Positions 22,045 to 33,226 are shown, counted from the first letter of the stretch. The stretch is 64,000 nt of DNA from Dryococelus australis (GCA_029891345.1 CM057009.1:294377966-294441965); one strand, 5' to 3'. Program-made: numbers and translations. The notes: generated from the sequence alone by a model not told the origin.

Positions 22045-23340
22045 TGTTTGTTACAACACAACCTTTCAAAATGACACGTGAACAGAGACTGCGACGATGG
22101 TACACAACGATGATACGCAATGGAGCTCGGGCAGTCCGTCCACAGTGTCACTCGCCCGTATCCTATCATTCCTTTGATGCGACTGCGAAAAACCGACAAC
22201 TGGCCGAACACTCCCGCTGTGTATCAACGCCGCATATTTTGATACGGAGTAAAGCAACGCAGGGATGTTTGACTACGTGCAACGTAATACGGAACGGCGA
22301 TACGCAACGGGCAAATGCAACAAGTGGCTACTTGAGGCAGCCTTGGGCACCGGTCAAGTTGGGGCCTCGCTGAGGCTCAAGATGCCGTGGCTGGTTGTCA
22401 CGTCACGCAACGAGTAGAACTGGCGGTGCAGCAGAATGTCTCCAAGCCTGCCGCTAAGCAGCGCTAGTGACGGTGGGACATATTAGAGCACTCTCGTGCG
22501 GAAGCACCGCAGCACATGTGGGACAAATAATAATAAATTGATCATTATTTTTATAATTCAGCCCTATGATTGGTGAAGTTAATTATTGTAAGGTTTTAAG
22601 CCCCTGACTGTAGAGGGGAGCTATGATTTTTGTGCTATATAAGCCAGGGTACGCTGCACGCTCCAGGAGAAGCAGCTCCTGACTTCATACTGAGATAACT
22701 GATATTATTATCACACCTGTCTGGTCATGAATTTCAAAGGGAACATTTGGGAGCCCCTCAGTTTGAAACCAATGTTTATAGAATATTTGTAGATGGAGTT
22801 TGTTTTCAAATGGCATGTAAATTACTGTACGTATTTTTTAATATTATTGGTACAAGCCAAAGTATAAAGTTTCTGTAATTATTTAACCCAGACAGAGATT
22901 ATTCAGAGGTGACATTTACGGTTTCCCATAAAATTTATAATCATATATAATGACACCCAGGTTTTGTAGTATAAATACAAAATATATATTTCTAAACAAA
23001 ACAACTAACGTTTTATAAATTCGTTCAACAAATACTGTACTCAAACACTGCTGTTTGGAAATTACTAATATTAAGATATTTAATATTGAGCTTTTGGTTT
23101 TGGTTCTTTGTGTCACCCTGGTTAGCGCTATAGGATGTAGCAAAGAGAATATGCGCACTCTGATGATATTTTGCTTTTGTAGTTTGATTATACATGAATT
23201 GTTTTGTAAGCAACTGTTTAAATGAAAGAGAAAAAAACAATGTGTGTCAGCAGGTCTGTTTTAAAGCTAATCTTTATCAGTTTCACGATTTTCGTCTTGG
23301 TATTAATTTTTCACCATGTCAACAGGGTGAATTCAACAGC

Positions 23341-24230
23341 TCAGGAAGGCTGCGTTGTGTCAGCTACTTAAGGAGGCAGGACAGGAAGTGTTGGACTCTG
23401 ACAATATTGCGGACCTGAGGGTAAAAGCTCAAGTGCTAGTGAAGCGGGGAAATGGTGGGGAAGGAGCCACCAGGGCAGCTGTGAGTGCAGGTGCGTTCTG
23501 CCCAGTTTTGAGGGCACTTCATTTTCTTCCATATGAAATTGTAGCCAAAATACTAGACTTATAAAAGAAACCAGTATTTCAGCAGTAGAAAACAATTTTC
23601 TGCACTTAATGCAGTGTTAACATTAAATTATTGCCACAAAAAAATACTGTATGCGGTAGCAGTGTTCAACGTTCCCAAGTTGTTTCAGCCAACTTTCTAT
23701 GTTGCGCAATATGAGAATTGGGAAATGTTATGCCTGACAAGTACCTCCCTTCAGTTTATTGATTGTGACGTAGCTATTATGAAGATGTGTATGAATCTTT
23801 CAGAAATAATTCAACAGCCAAATCAGACCACGCAGGATTTCGTGAAAGAGATTCTAGGGTTAGTTGCGGTTTTAGGTCTTCCATGTTCAGAAGACTATTT
23901 TACCCAGGTTATCTTTTGTAATTTGCTCCTGCAAAATGGTAGGTATTTGAAGTTTGTCTCTAAACCCACCACACTGGTGCAATGGTTAGTTTTAGTAGCA
24001 GAAGTAGAAAATACCATTAGTGATTGTGTGGTGGATTAGCCATCTTGTGATGTTAAGAAGGACCTTAAAAAAGATTAATCTAGTACGTTTCCGCCTAGGC
24101 TTTGTTTTGTTTGCGGCAAAAGTAACCATGTCGCAAAATATTGTTTTCATAAAAAATATGTCCAGAACATAACTCAAGTGAATCGGGAAAATGTAGGAAT
24201 GAAATCGAAAAGGACTTATTCTACACAGAC
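23341..24230 (+). pseudogene. gypsy gag remnant with zinc knuckle
   Basis: A first block (AALCQLLKEAGQEVLDSDNI) resembles the N-terminal segment of arthropod gag proteins. The 23614-24039 frame (capsid-like, with QPNQTTQDFVKEILGLVAVL) follows after a gap with stops. A CCHC zinc knuckle CFVCGKSNHVAKYC is encoded at 24103-24144 with the exact C-x2-C-x4-H-x4-C spacing. A TAG at about 24037 precedes the knuckle. gag packages retroelement RNA; this copy cannot do so as one protein. Confidence 0.75.
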
Positions 24231-24389
24231 AGGGGAAGTGGTTGTGATGACATTAAGAACAAATAAATTTCAAGACGTAGTGTTTTTTATGTAAGCAGAA
24301 GGGGTTTGTAAAGGCTACATGCCCCCAAAGGGAAAAGGTAATCAGATGCCATAATATAACCAGTCTAGCTTTTAAAAGAAATTATGGAT

Positions 24390-27300
24390 TTTTAAATGTG
24401 CCCATAGCAAATGCTGATCAGGTGAACGTGTCGGCACTTACTGATTCAGGGGCAACTTGTTCTTTTCTGAAACAGGAATTTTGTAATTTATTATTGTGGA
24501 ATGTACCAAAAGGTTTGATCCAGGTACAAAAGAGGGAACGATTGTGTTTTCGCTTGCGAATGGCAGAGTGATTAGTTCCTGCTGGTTAGCTAATTTTAAA
24601 ATGAAGATTGAGAATTTCTCTTGGAAATTTGAATTTAGTGGTTTACCAGGGCCGAGTCATGAACTGTTATTAGGTGTAAATTTTTGGGAAAACCCCACAC
24701 TAGTTTGAATGTATATCATAAAAAACTACTGTTTGACTTCTGTAAAGAGCAACCTGTTGTGGTTAATTCAAAGCATTTTCGCTATCATGTTGTGAAATCT
24801 AATGCAATGAATGAGAATCAGGAAAAATTAATTGAGGATTTGCAAGCAGAATTTGTTGATGTAATAACAGCAAAGTTAGGGTATTATACAACGTGTCCTC
24901 TAGTTTTAAGGCTTAGAGGCCAAGAACCCGTTTCATTTTTACCATATCGTGTAGCACCACCTAAATTAAAAGCTTTCGATCTTCTAGTTCAGAAGTTGCA
25001 AGATCAGATTATTTTGGAACCTTCAGATAATATATATTCTAGTCCAGTTTTTTTATTGCCAAAGAAAGTTCCAAGAATATATCGTCTTATATATGAGTAC
25101 TGTAGAGTAAATAAAATTATATATGTAGACCTATATCCTTTACCAACAACAAAGTAAGTGTTTCAACATGTTGGGAAGGCAAAATATTTTTCCATATTTG
25201 ATTTAAATTCCGCCTTCTTGTAATGCGATTTGTAACCTGAATCCAGAGAGATTTTAACTTTTGTGACTCCATGGGATCAAGTTCAGTGGAAAAGGCTACC
25301 GATGTGGGTAATTTGTGGTCCACAAGCCATGTCCAGGGTTTCATTTAAAGTATTGGAGAAGTATTAATATGAGTTCATATTCACATACATCAATGATGTT
25401 TGTGTTTATAGTGATAGTTTCGAAGAACATGCGAAATATTTTAATCTTTTTTGACAGCTTTGCAAGAAGCTGGGCTATCTGTAAAACCTGAAAATGTCAC
25501 ATGGGCAAAAATTTATGTTAAATACCTGGGATTTGTGATCACAGATGGTCAGTTACTTATGGATCCAAATAAAATATGGCCCATTGTTAATTTTCCAGAA
25601 CCTTAGAACGTAAGAGGAGTTCGGCGTTTCCTTGTAATGGAAGGGTTATATTCCAAATTTATTTATGAGTTTGCAAAAATTTCAGAACCCCTCAATGCCC
25701 TTAAAAGAAAACGGGTGGATTTTGTCTGGGGAACAGAGCAAGAAAATGCATTTAGTCAGTTAAAGGAAAAATTTGCTACCCCAATTGTGCTTCATTTGCC
25801 TCATTTTGATAAACAATTTATTTTACAGGCAGATGCTAGTTTGAAGGCACTTGGTGTAGTGCTTTCTCAATCCAAAAATGTGTATGCTAGTCGGTTGCTC
25901 ACACCAAGTAGAGCAGAAATTTTCGGTGTATGAGAAAGAAGTTCTAGCGGCAATATTTGGCATGAAGTAACTTGTTGACTATTAGGAAGCAGGGAAATTT
26001 TGATTGCATACTGATAACCAAGTGTTGAGTTGGTTTTTGTCTATGAATAAACCAGCTGGGAGAGTGGCTAGGTGGTTAGTGCTTCTCACCAGATTTAAAT
26101 TTCCTTCATAGCATATAAAAGGGAATTGACAATGGGGTTGCGGATTGATGGTCTCGCATTTTTAATGAAGCTGAGTTTCATGAGATTAATCCTCCGAAAG
26201 TAATGCTAATAAAGGAAGCAGGTCCCATATAATAGTTTATAGTTTTCCAAAATACTCAGGTTTATTCAAAGTTACAGCAACACCAAGGAACATGTCCTGA
26301 ATGTATAGCTATAAAAGTAGACATAGATGCCAGTAAAGCATGCCATTAAGAGCTACAAAAATGGTTGATAGGGCATGTGTATCCTAAATTGCATAGTTTT
26401 AGTTTTGTTTGTTCCTCAGGTTTTGAGATTGTCCATTTTTCAGTACTACCATAACAGCTATTTTGGGGGTCATTTTGGACACGATAAAACTATGTCGAGT
26501 ATAAAGGCAATGTTTTTTTGACCTTGTTTAACTAAGGATGTCGAATCCTTTGCTAAACAATGTGAAGATTGTGAAGGCTATGCCTTGAAATGCGAAGATA
26601 GTAAGTCCCTTGAGTGCATATGTTGCGAAATTCTTGTGGGAGCATGTATATTTAGATGTGTTTGGCCCTTTGCCACGAACCAAAGCCAGTTTTACACCTA
26701 TATTGGTTGCCGTTGATATTTGTATTTTGTTTGGTTTCCTTTTCCGATGCTGTATATGAAATCTGTTGAGATTTGGAAGATTCTAGGGCAACATTTATTT
26801 CTGTTCTTTGGGTCACCAGTGCATATTGTGCCTGATAATGCCCCTTATTTTGTATCGGCAGAAATGAAAAATCTTGCATTTTTGTGGGGACTCAAGTTTA
26901 TTGAGACAACGCTAATCCTAAGGCGAACTTAGTGGAACTATACAAGAGAAATTTGAACACAGCTTTAAGAGTGTTTCAGGTGGGTTCCCATAGAGATTGG
27001 GACACAGTTTAGTACCAGCTATCCCTTGCATTCAGTAATGTAGTTAGTGATGCCACAAAGCGTGTGCCAGCAGACTTTTTCTTCAGCAGGAGTTTGTTTC
27101 ATCCTCTCATTCATAAATGTGGCCTGCACGAGTTCTGCTGGGAGGCTTTAGACAAAAATACATAATTTGGATGAGATATGGGAGGAAGCTGAAATCTCCA
27201 GAAATATAATTCTCGTTAGCTTCTGGACATAATAAAAATGCAGGCACTGTTACTTTCCAGGTAGGAGAGCAGGTGTTCTTAGAAGCCCATTATCTGAGCT

Positions 27301-27440
27301 TAAAGGCAGCCCAGTTTATCGCCAAATTACAATCAAAATTTATTGGACCGTATTCTATAAAGTTGTTTTTGACACCCGTAACAGTGTTGTTTGAGGATGA
27401 GAAGAGCCCCGGGAAAATAATAAAGCTCATGTGAAGCAGT
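24390..27440 (+). pseudogene. gypsy pol remnant (PR-RT-RNaseH-IN)
   Basis: Protease: ALTDSGATCSF, catalytic Asp-Ser-Gly at 24443-24451. Reverse transcriptase: SSPVFLLPKKVPRIYRLIYE at about 25035-25100, FSIFDLNSAF near 25195, and the active-site box as YINDVCVYS at 25386-25412, so the first Asp of YxDD is Asn. RNase H: FILQADASLKALGVVLSQ, Asp at 25832-25834. Integrase: a CxxC pair near 26563, HVYLDVFGP (Asp 26655-26657), VPDNAPYF (Asp 26834-26836) and NPKANLVEL (Glu 26934-26936, in another frame). Frameshifts and stops occur throughout (for example after 24708, 25157 and 25933), so the element is inactive. Confidence 0.85.
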
Positions 27441-27551
27441 TGATGTGTTCCTCTGTTTGATTTTTTATGAGTAACATAATCTGCTAGTAAATGTTCTTCT
27501 ATTGTGTTTAAGAGGTGTCTTTAATATGACTGTGATACTTTGTTTTACAAG

Positions 27552-27947
27552 ATGTTCTGAAACTACCTATCGAAATTCAAACCACAGCATCTGTGGGCGA
27601 ATAGAAGCACGAAACTCTAGTCACAAAATATTCGGAAAGGCCATTTTTTTACGTTTAATTTGAAGATGAATAACTGCAAAAAACACTGGGTGTCCACAGC
27701 CGTATCTACCTGCATGCACAACAAGTTGCGTGACAGGAAGGCGAGTACTGCCGTGGATTAGTTCGTCTTCGTGTCGTGCAACTGGTTGTCCACGCAGGTA
27801 AATACAGCTGCGGACAGCTGGCATCGTTTGCCGAAATTCAACAATAATTTACAAATACTAAATGACATTTTGTGAGACTAGCGTTTCTTGTTTCTGTTCG
27901 CCCACAGATGCTGTGCTTTGAATTTCTGCATGTGGTTTCCGAACATA
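27552..27947. mobile_element. Fold-back element, about 395 bp
   Basis: Nearly the whole unit is an imperfect hairpin. CAAACCACAGCATCTGTGGG near 27579 pairs with CCCACAGATGCTGTGCTTTG at 27901-27920. Nearer the centre, CACAGCCGTATCTACCTGCA at about 27696 pairs with CGCAGGTAAATACAGCTGCG at about 27794. The central spacer is ~20-30 bp. No coding potential. It follows the gypsy body directly. Confidence 0.75.
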
Positions 27948-28379
27948 TTGTATATGTTACATTATCCATCATCATTATGTGAAATTTTGTGTCTCTGGTG
28001 GAGTCCAGGAGTCGTTTCTCCATTCATGCTCATTTGTATCATATTGTGTTTAATCTTCATGTAGATTATAAGATGTTGTGTTTTTCTGTGTATTAAAATT
28101 TATATCTAGAAGCATTAGGACCATGGGATTGCAGGAGTAGAGTTCTAGGAGCTTGATAATTTATTTTTCCTTTGTGAAGAGTCAAGAAGACATATTTTAC
28201 TGATTTGAAAAGTTTATTGCAAGAAATTATCAGTCGTATGTCTATTTGCTTGGGTGGCGGATGCTGACTGTTGCCACATAATGAAGGGGAACTGCTTATC
28301 TGGTTGCTCCATTGTAGAAGTGTCGTCGGAGGTCTTGCCGAGACTTGCCAAATAGACAGTAAAACTTATTTGAAGTAAT

Positions 28380-28677
28380 AAATAATAAATGCGTATGAGG
28401 GGTGGACCCAGGGCGAGGCAACACCTTCCGAGGGATGGGCTTTCCAGCCGGGACCCGTAGGTGCCCGTCGTCCCTGAACATGACATGAAATGAGACCCTA
28501 TAATGGAGCGATGCTGGAATGCAAGGGCGGGGGAAAAGGGAGTACCCCGAGAAAACCCGCCGGCAAGTGGCATCGTCCAGCATGATTCCCACATGCGAAA
28601 ATCCGGGAGCCGGGATCGAACCCGGATCTCCTTGGTGAGAGGCGAATACGTTAGCCACTGAGCCATCGCTGCCCCAT
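28380..28677 (-). mobile_element. Full-length tRNA-derived SINE with 12-bp target duplication
   Basis: Read on the - strand from 28677: a tRNA-like head with A box TGGCTCAGTGGCTAACG and B box GGTTCGATCCC, then the body (CGCATGTGGGAATCATG, CCACTTGCCGGCGGGTTTTC, CTCCATTATAGGGTCTCATT) and a TTATTATTT-type tail. Flanking copies of ATTTGAAGTAAT at 28368-28379 and 28678-28689 are identical. Such SINEs are transcribed by Pol III and copied by LINE enzymes. The perfect duplication implies a fairly recent insertion. Confidence 0.93.
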
Positions 28678-28689
28678 ATTTGAAGTAAT

Positions 28690-28880
28690 GGTTCATGAAG
28701 TATAACTTAATGCTATCTAAACAAGCAATCGACTACTTATATCTGGCACTACGAACTGAAAATCTTTCTTAAGCACCTATATAAGTAATGCACTAATAAT
28801 AATTAGGTACTAATTAATAATAATTATTATACATACTAATAACAATTATTCTAGTTTCAATTATTGCTCAAATACTCACT
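28690..28880. other. AT-rich spacer
   Basis: TAATAATTATTA-type repeats (ACTAATAATAATTAGGTACT) with no coding signal. Confidence 0.4.
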
Positions 28881-28889
28881 ATGAATTCC

Positions 28890-29120
28890 GCCGTAAAGTT
28901 ATGACTTCCTCATCTTCCAAATTCTTTGATAAATAAATGTGCATCACTTCCAGACAAACTATGAATGTAAATTGGCATGAAAGATAGATTTTGAAAATTT
29001 TAATTACAATTTGAATGTGCTGCTCCTTTATATTATCTGACAAGTCATCATTATCTTTAACGTTTGACATATTATCTTGAAGACAATTGTTTGAATTTTT
29101 AAATTTAGCTCTTTATTCTT
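28890..29120 (-). pseudogene. Polinton/adintovirus-type DNA polymerase B fragment
   Basis: On the - strand one frame gives VKDNDDLSDNIK and, one base shifted, GAAHSNCN, then LSFMPIYIHSLSGSDAHLFI with KEFG. This matches the order of blocks in the protein-primed family-B polymerases of Polintons and adintoviruses: the V.DH....G..RGAAHS.CN zinc/exonuclease block followed by the P..HNL.GYD.HL exonuclease motif. Some expected Cys/His residues are replaced. Stops flank it, and the polymerase catalytic region is not recognisable towards lower coordinates. It could belong to the same ancient element as 8440-13460 or to another copy. Confidence 0.65.
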
Positions 29121-29487
29121 TTAGCAATACTTTTGTCTTCACTTAATTCATCTTTAATATCAATACTTGTACAGTATTATATTTTACTATGTAAATGTAA
29201 CATATTTCTCTCTAAATTTTTAGGAACACTTTCAATATTTTCTTAATTAATGTGACATACTTTTCACTTTTCAAAGTATTCTCCCCTATGTTAATTCAAT
29301 CAAATTGAGGTTTTAATTATAAATATTCTTAATTTCTTGCCCCTCTTTTTTTAACATTTCAATGCAAATTTATGGTGCGTCTTTACTAATATAATCTTTC
29401 AGTTTTTCACAAATTTCTTTTACTATAAATATCCCTCTTACAAATAACAAGAAAAGTTTTCTAGTCCATGCTTCTGATAGACTGATT
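29121..29487. other. AT-rich stretch, possibly upstream polymerase remnant
   Basis: Base composition matches the polymerase fragment beside it, but I find no further conserved motif. Confidence 0.3.
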
Positions 29488-30862
29488 TAAAATGAAAAAT
29501 TAACACCACTAAAGCTGTGACATAGAAACACCATATGCACGTAAGGCACTGATACATATAGGGCAGCTCATGCAATGATTAACAGTGCTGTGGTGTGGGA
29601 AGAGTAGGAACTGCGTACCAGGCATACACCTCTGAGGCCAAAACAACTGTAGTTGACTAGGTGAAAGAGTAGTTTATTGTTTCAAGCATCGGCCTGTGAG
29701 TAGTAAGCATTGTAAACATGACACCGACGGCATAGACGACCACACTTTGTGCAATTAACGGACTTTGAACAAGGTCGTGTTTTGGGCCTGAGGGCGGCTG
29801 GATGGTCCTTCCGAAGAATTGCCCAACGCGTAGGACATGAAGTGTTTGTTGTGCATCATTGGTGGTGCCGGTGGTCCAACAATGGTGCATATTCTCTTCA
29901 ACCTGGTTCCGGATGGCAGTGTCATACGGATTCCCGCCGCATTGGACGAGTAGCCACTGCTGATCGCACGGCAAACGCCGTACATATTGGACCACTTTAC
30001 ACCCAGTGTGTCAGCTAAGACCTTCATCAACCATTTTCTGGACGCTGGGCTATGATCAAGGGTGCCGCTCGCCAGGCTTCCTCTCACACCTCATCACCGT
30101 GCAACCCGCCTTGGATGGTGTCACAAACGACGCAACTGGAGGGATGAATGGCGTGGAGTTGTGTTTACTCATGAAAGGAGATTCTTCCTTGGCGCCAGTG
30201 ACGGTCGTTTGTGAGCAGGAGAGCAGCAACAACCAGAGTGTATACGGCACTGTCATACAAGACCAACTCCTGACATCGTGGTCTGGGGAGTAAAAACCTA
30301 TAATGACCGTACGCTTCTGGTGTTTGTCGAGGGAACACTGAACAGTGATCGCTACATCCAGAACATCATTAAGCCCATTTTGTTGCTGTTTCTGCAACAC
30401 CAAGGAGATGTCCTCTTCCTGCAGGTCAATACCCATATACACACGTATAGTGTTACCCAACGTGCTCTAGAAGGTGTTCGTAAACTCCCCTGGCCAGCAC
30501 GATCACCCGACCTGTCCCCCATTGAACATGTGTTGAACATAATGAGACGGCGCTTGGTGCGGTCTGCGATACCGGGAATAAACCTTCACCAAATGCAACA
30601 GCTGGAATTAGCATAGAAAATTATCCCCCAAGATGACATCCGACACCTTTATGATCGTCTCTACGCACGACTGCAGGACTGGATAGTCGCCAAAGGTGGC
30701 TACACAAGATACTGACACTGTTGTTTAAGACACTATGTAGCCTCTGTCCATAGATTCACGACCCTGTAATCATTATCATATGCAGTATACAACCTGTATA
30801 AGTATTCAATAAGACTTCCATTTATGTGGGACCATTGTGTCCAGATGTTCATTTTCAATTTT
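29488..30862 (+). mobile_element. Tc1-like transposon, decayed
   Basis: Putative ends AAAATGAAAAATTAACA (left) and TGTTCATTTTCAATTTTA (right) are imperfect inverted repeats enclosing ~1.37 kb, a usual Tc1 length. A Tc1-type transposase remnant fills the middle. Confidence 0.75.
29749..30715 (+). pseudogene. Tc1 transposase remnant
   Basis: N-terminal paired/HTH region: LTDFEQGRVLGLRAAGWSFR and RIAQRVG, with an SGWQCHTDSRR.GR stretch matching the linker. The C-terminal DDE half appears in the 30278-30616 frame: VWGVKTYNDRTLLVFVEGTL, SDRYIQNIIKPILL, then LQVNTHIHT where the family has a catalytic QQDNARPHT-like block (Asp lost), then LPWPARSPDLSPIEHVLNIM carrying the last acidic residue region. 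It ends at the TGA 30713-30715 after GGYTRY. Frameshifts near 29960, 30130 and 30280 and a stop at 30614 break it. Confidence 0.85.
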
Positions 30863-32960
30863 ACAACAGTGTATTTCATTTTATAAGAATTTTCAGGGTT
30901 TGGTTTTTCAAGTATCCATATTTTTTAATAAACATTCGGAATCTCCACAAATTTCAAAAGAAATTCTTAATTAACTTTTTATAACTATTGAAAAATATTT
31001 TATTTCCGAAGTTAGGCATTTATATTTTTAATGCTTTATTATTTCAATAATCTTCTTGGTGATGTATAATTTTACTTTAGAGTAAAATATTCTTAGATGT
31101 ATATTACAAGGAAATGATTTTCCATAATTTTACTATAGTGTGCTGCAATTAATTTTGATAAATCTTTGATCTAACAGTAATGAATATTTTCATTCATTTG
31201 TAAGCTATAGTGAATTCGTGTGTTTTTTCCTTTTTCTTCATTGTTATTATTTATAGTGGGTAAATATAAGATTTTCCATCAAGAGAATAAAAGTATATGG
31301 AATAGTTAGCTTTTTTAAAATAAAATTTATGCATGTCATCAATTTTCATCGGCATTTAAAAATTTTCTAAGAATTTTTCAATTTTTGTACCTACATTTGC
31401 ATACATTGGAACTCTTTGTGAATTTTTGTATGGAATATATAATGCTGATTATATAAAATAAATGAAACTTTTTATCATAGATTTTTATATTGATACAGGC
31501 TTCCTTTAATTTAATTTTGTCTGATAATCCTATGTATGTTGAACCATTCAATGAATTGTATTTGCTTAGACAAATTTCCAGATTATTTATTAAGTATAAT
31601 GATCATCCAGAGCCTCAAGCTTCGAATTCGCTCATTCTAGTTAAATTTTCACTAAATAAATGTTTTAGTGTTTCCTTTAAATTTACTTATTCTTAATTTA
31701 TTGAATTTTTCAATATAAAATACATTTCCTGTATATTGTCCTTATTTTTTAAAAGTACCGTTCAATATTATATTTATTTGCAGTGCAGTTGTATTAATAA
31801 GTTTTAATTTTATATTAGAAATGCATAAATTACTCATAGCTCTTGAAATAATTTTAGTATAAAGATTCTAGCTGATTTCAGAAATATTTAGAAATGTTAT
31901 AATTTTCTTAGTTATTGGTTGTATAAGTTGGTATTCTTGAATTAAAGGCAGTTGATTTCCTTTCAACTTCCTTTTTTTTCAATTATTTTATTTAATTATT
32001 TGTTACTGATGTTAAAATGTTAAACATTAAATTATTCAAAATTCTGGCTATAATATATTTATGGAAATTTGTAAAATGATTTGCTACCTTATTAAAATTA
32101 CACTATTGAATTTTTGTGTATAAAAAAGTCTTTGCTAAAGATCTCAACTCAGCATATTAACAATTTTCCAAATCAAAAAGTAGTGAATCTATTTTAGATA
32201 GATATTTTCTTTAATTGAAAACAATGCATTTTTTTTAAACTATATATGATTTTGATTTATATTTAGTACATGAAGCATATTTTTTTCCCTACAATAAGCC
32301 TTCATATCCTTGGTCACGTCTCTAACTTTTAGATTTTTTCTCTATCATTGATTAGAAAACATTTTCTTTCCTATTTTTATGTTTTATTTTAAGTTATAAG
32401 TTTATTGCTGATTTTTATTGATTATTATTTTTATTTTATATCTTCTGTTACTTATTTATGAACATTCATTAGTAAGATTTTTATCTTTTAATGTTATAAC
32501 ATTATTGTTGAATATTGATAAGTGCTATTAATAATTATTAGGCAACAAATATGTTTTGAATAAAATATACATGAATTTATCTGTTGATTTTTGCTTATTA
32601 TAGCGATGCCATTTTCTCATATATTTGTTATAACATTTTACATACTTTCAAATTTTGTTCTATTGTGGATCTCTAAGGTGGATATAAATTAATATCTTCA
32701 GTGTTTTTACACAATTTGCATTTATATTTACATTAATATTTAGAATTTCAGTATTTAATTTTGTTCTTCATGTTTTTTTAAGGTATTTTTGCCTTCATAT
32801 TCCCTACATTCACAAAGTACTTTCTCAAAAAAATTAATATATATTTTTTCATAATACATTTTTGAGTACCAGATTTCATTATTTACATTTTATTATACAG
32901 GATGAGTCGTTAATGTATGCTAACCCGATGTGAGCGGAATCCTTTGGACAAATGAATAGG
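30863..32960. other. AT-rich desert
   Basis: About 2.1 kb of very AT-rich DNA without long frames. The 31490-31696 frame has no recognisable domain. Its composition resembles the Polinton-derived stretches, so it may be heavily decayed continuation of the polymerase relic; that is inference only. Confidence 0.4.
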
Positions 32961-33002
32961 GAATTAGTTAATTAGCGGTAATTAGCTCGACTCGAACGAG
33001 CC

Positions 33003-33226
33003 CGGCAGTCTTCGACTCGACTCGGGCGAGCTTGGAAGCCATAGAGTCGGGTTTGTCGGACGCACCCGAAGGTGCTCGGCAGTCTTCGACTCGAGTCGGG
33101 CGAGCTTGGAAGCCATAGAGTCGGGTTTGTCGGACGCACCCGAAGGTGCTCGGCAGTCTTCGACTCGAGTCGGGCGAGCTTGGAAGCCATAGAGTCGGGT
33201 TTGTCGGACGCACCCGAAGGTGCTCG
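33003..33226 (+). repeat. GC-rich minisatellite, three 74-bp units
   Basis: Units start CGGCAGTCTTCGACTCGA at 33003, 33077 and 33151 (period exactly 74) and are almost identical. Each contains the palindrome CGACTCGAGTCG (CGACTCGACTCG in unit 1), TGGAAGCCATAGAGTCGGGT and CGCACCCGAAGGTGCTCG. Because 74 is not a multiple of 3, the open frames across it on both strands are repeat artefacts, not genes. Confidence 0.95.

Larger units (their letters stand above)
18337..22332 (+). mobile_element. PIF/Harbinger transposon, about 4.0 kb, two genes
   Basis: Bounded by imperfect inverted ends sharing CCACTTGTTGCATT.GCCCGTTGC and inner GATACGCAACGG-type repeats. Left flank TAA (18334-18336), right flank TGA (22333-22335). 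The uninterrupted paralogue near 56410 reads GGGTAAGGCAGCC, consistent with a 3-bp TAA duplication, as expected for Harbinger (TWA). It encodes a nuclease on the + strand and a MADF/BESS-type DNA-binding protein on the - strand. Both are damaged. Confidence 0.85.
18070..22740 (+). mobile_element. 5' LTR-like end of the gypsy element, split by Harbinger
   Basis: 18070-18336 and 22336-22740 together align with one continuous block on the - strand at 56000-56630. Shared anchors include GCGAAAAG.TA.GCAATT, CACCACGTCGTTC / CATCACGTCGTTC, GTCAAGTTGGGGC and AGGAGAAGCAGCTCCTGACT. The part after the insertion has a TATATAAG box at about 22638 and ends near TTTCA at 22737, followed by GGGAACATTTGGGAGCCCC, a plausible primer-binding-site region. 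The exact 5' TG terminus is not resolved. Confidence 0.7.
22741..27455 (+). mobile_element. Ty3/gypsy retrotransposon body, decayed, 3' LTR not found
   Basis: After the LTR and a ~600-bp leader come gag-, protease-, reverse transcriptase-, RNase H- and integrase-like blocks in gypsy order. The leader (TGGTACAAGCCAAAGTATAA near 22852) is also present, partly duplicated, beside the 56-kb LTR copy. No second LTR is recognisable after 27455, so the 3' end is probably deleted or too diverged. Confidence 0.8.

Noticed and set aside
28214-28696. 160-codon - frame
   Set aside because: Mostly translation of the SINE at 28380-28677.
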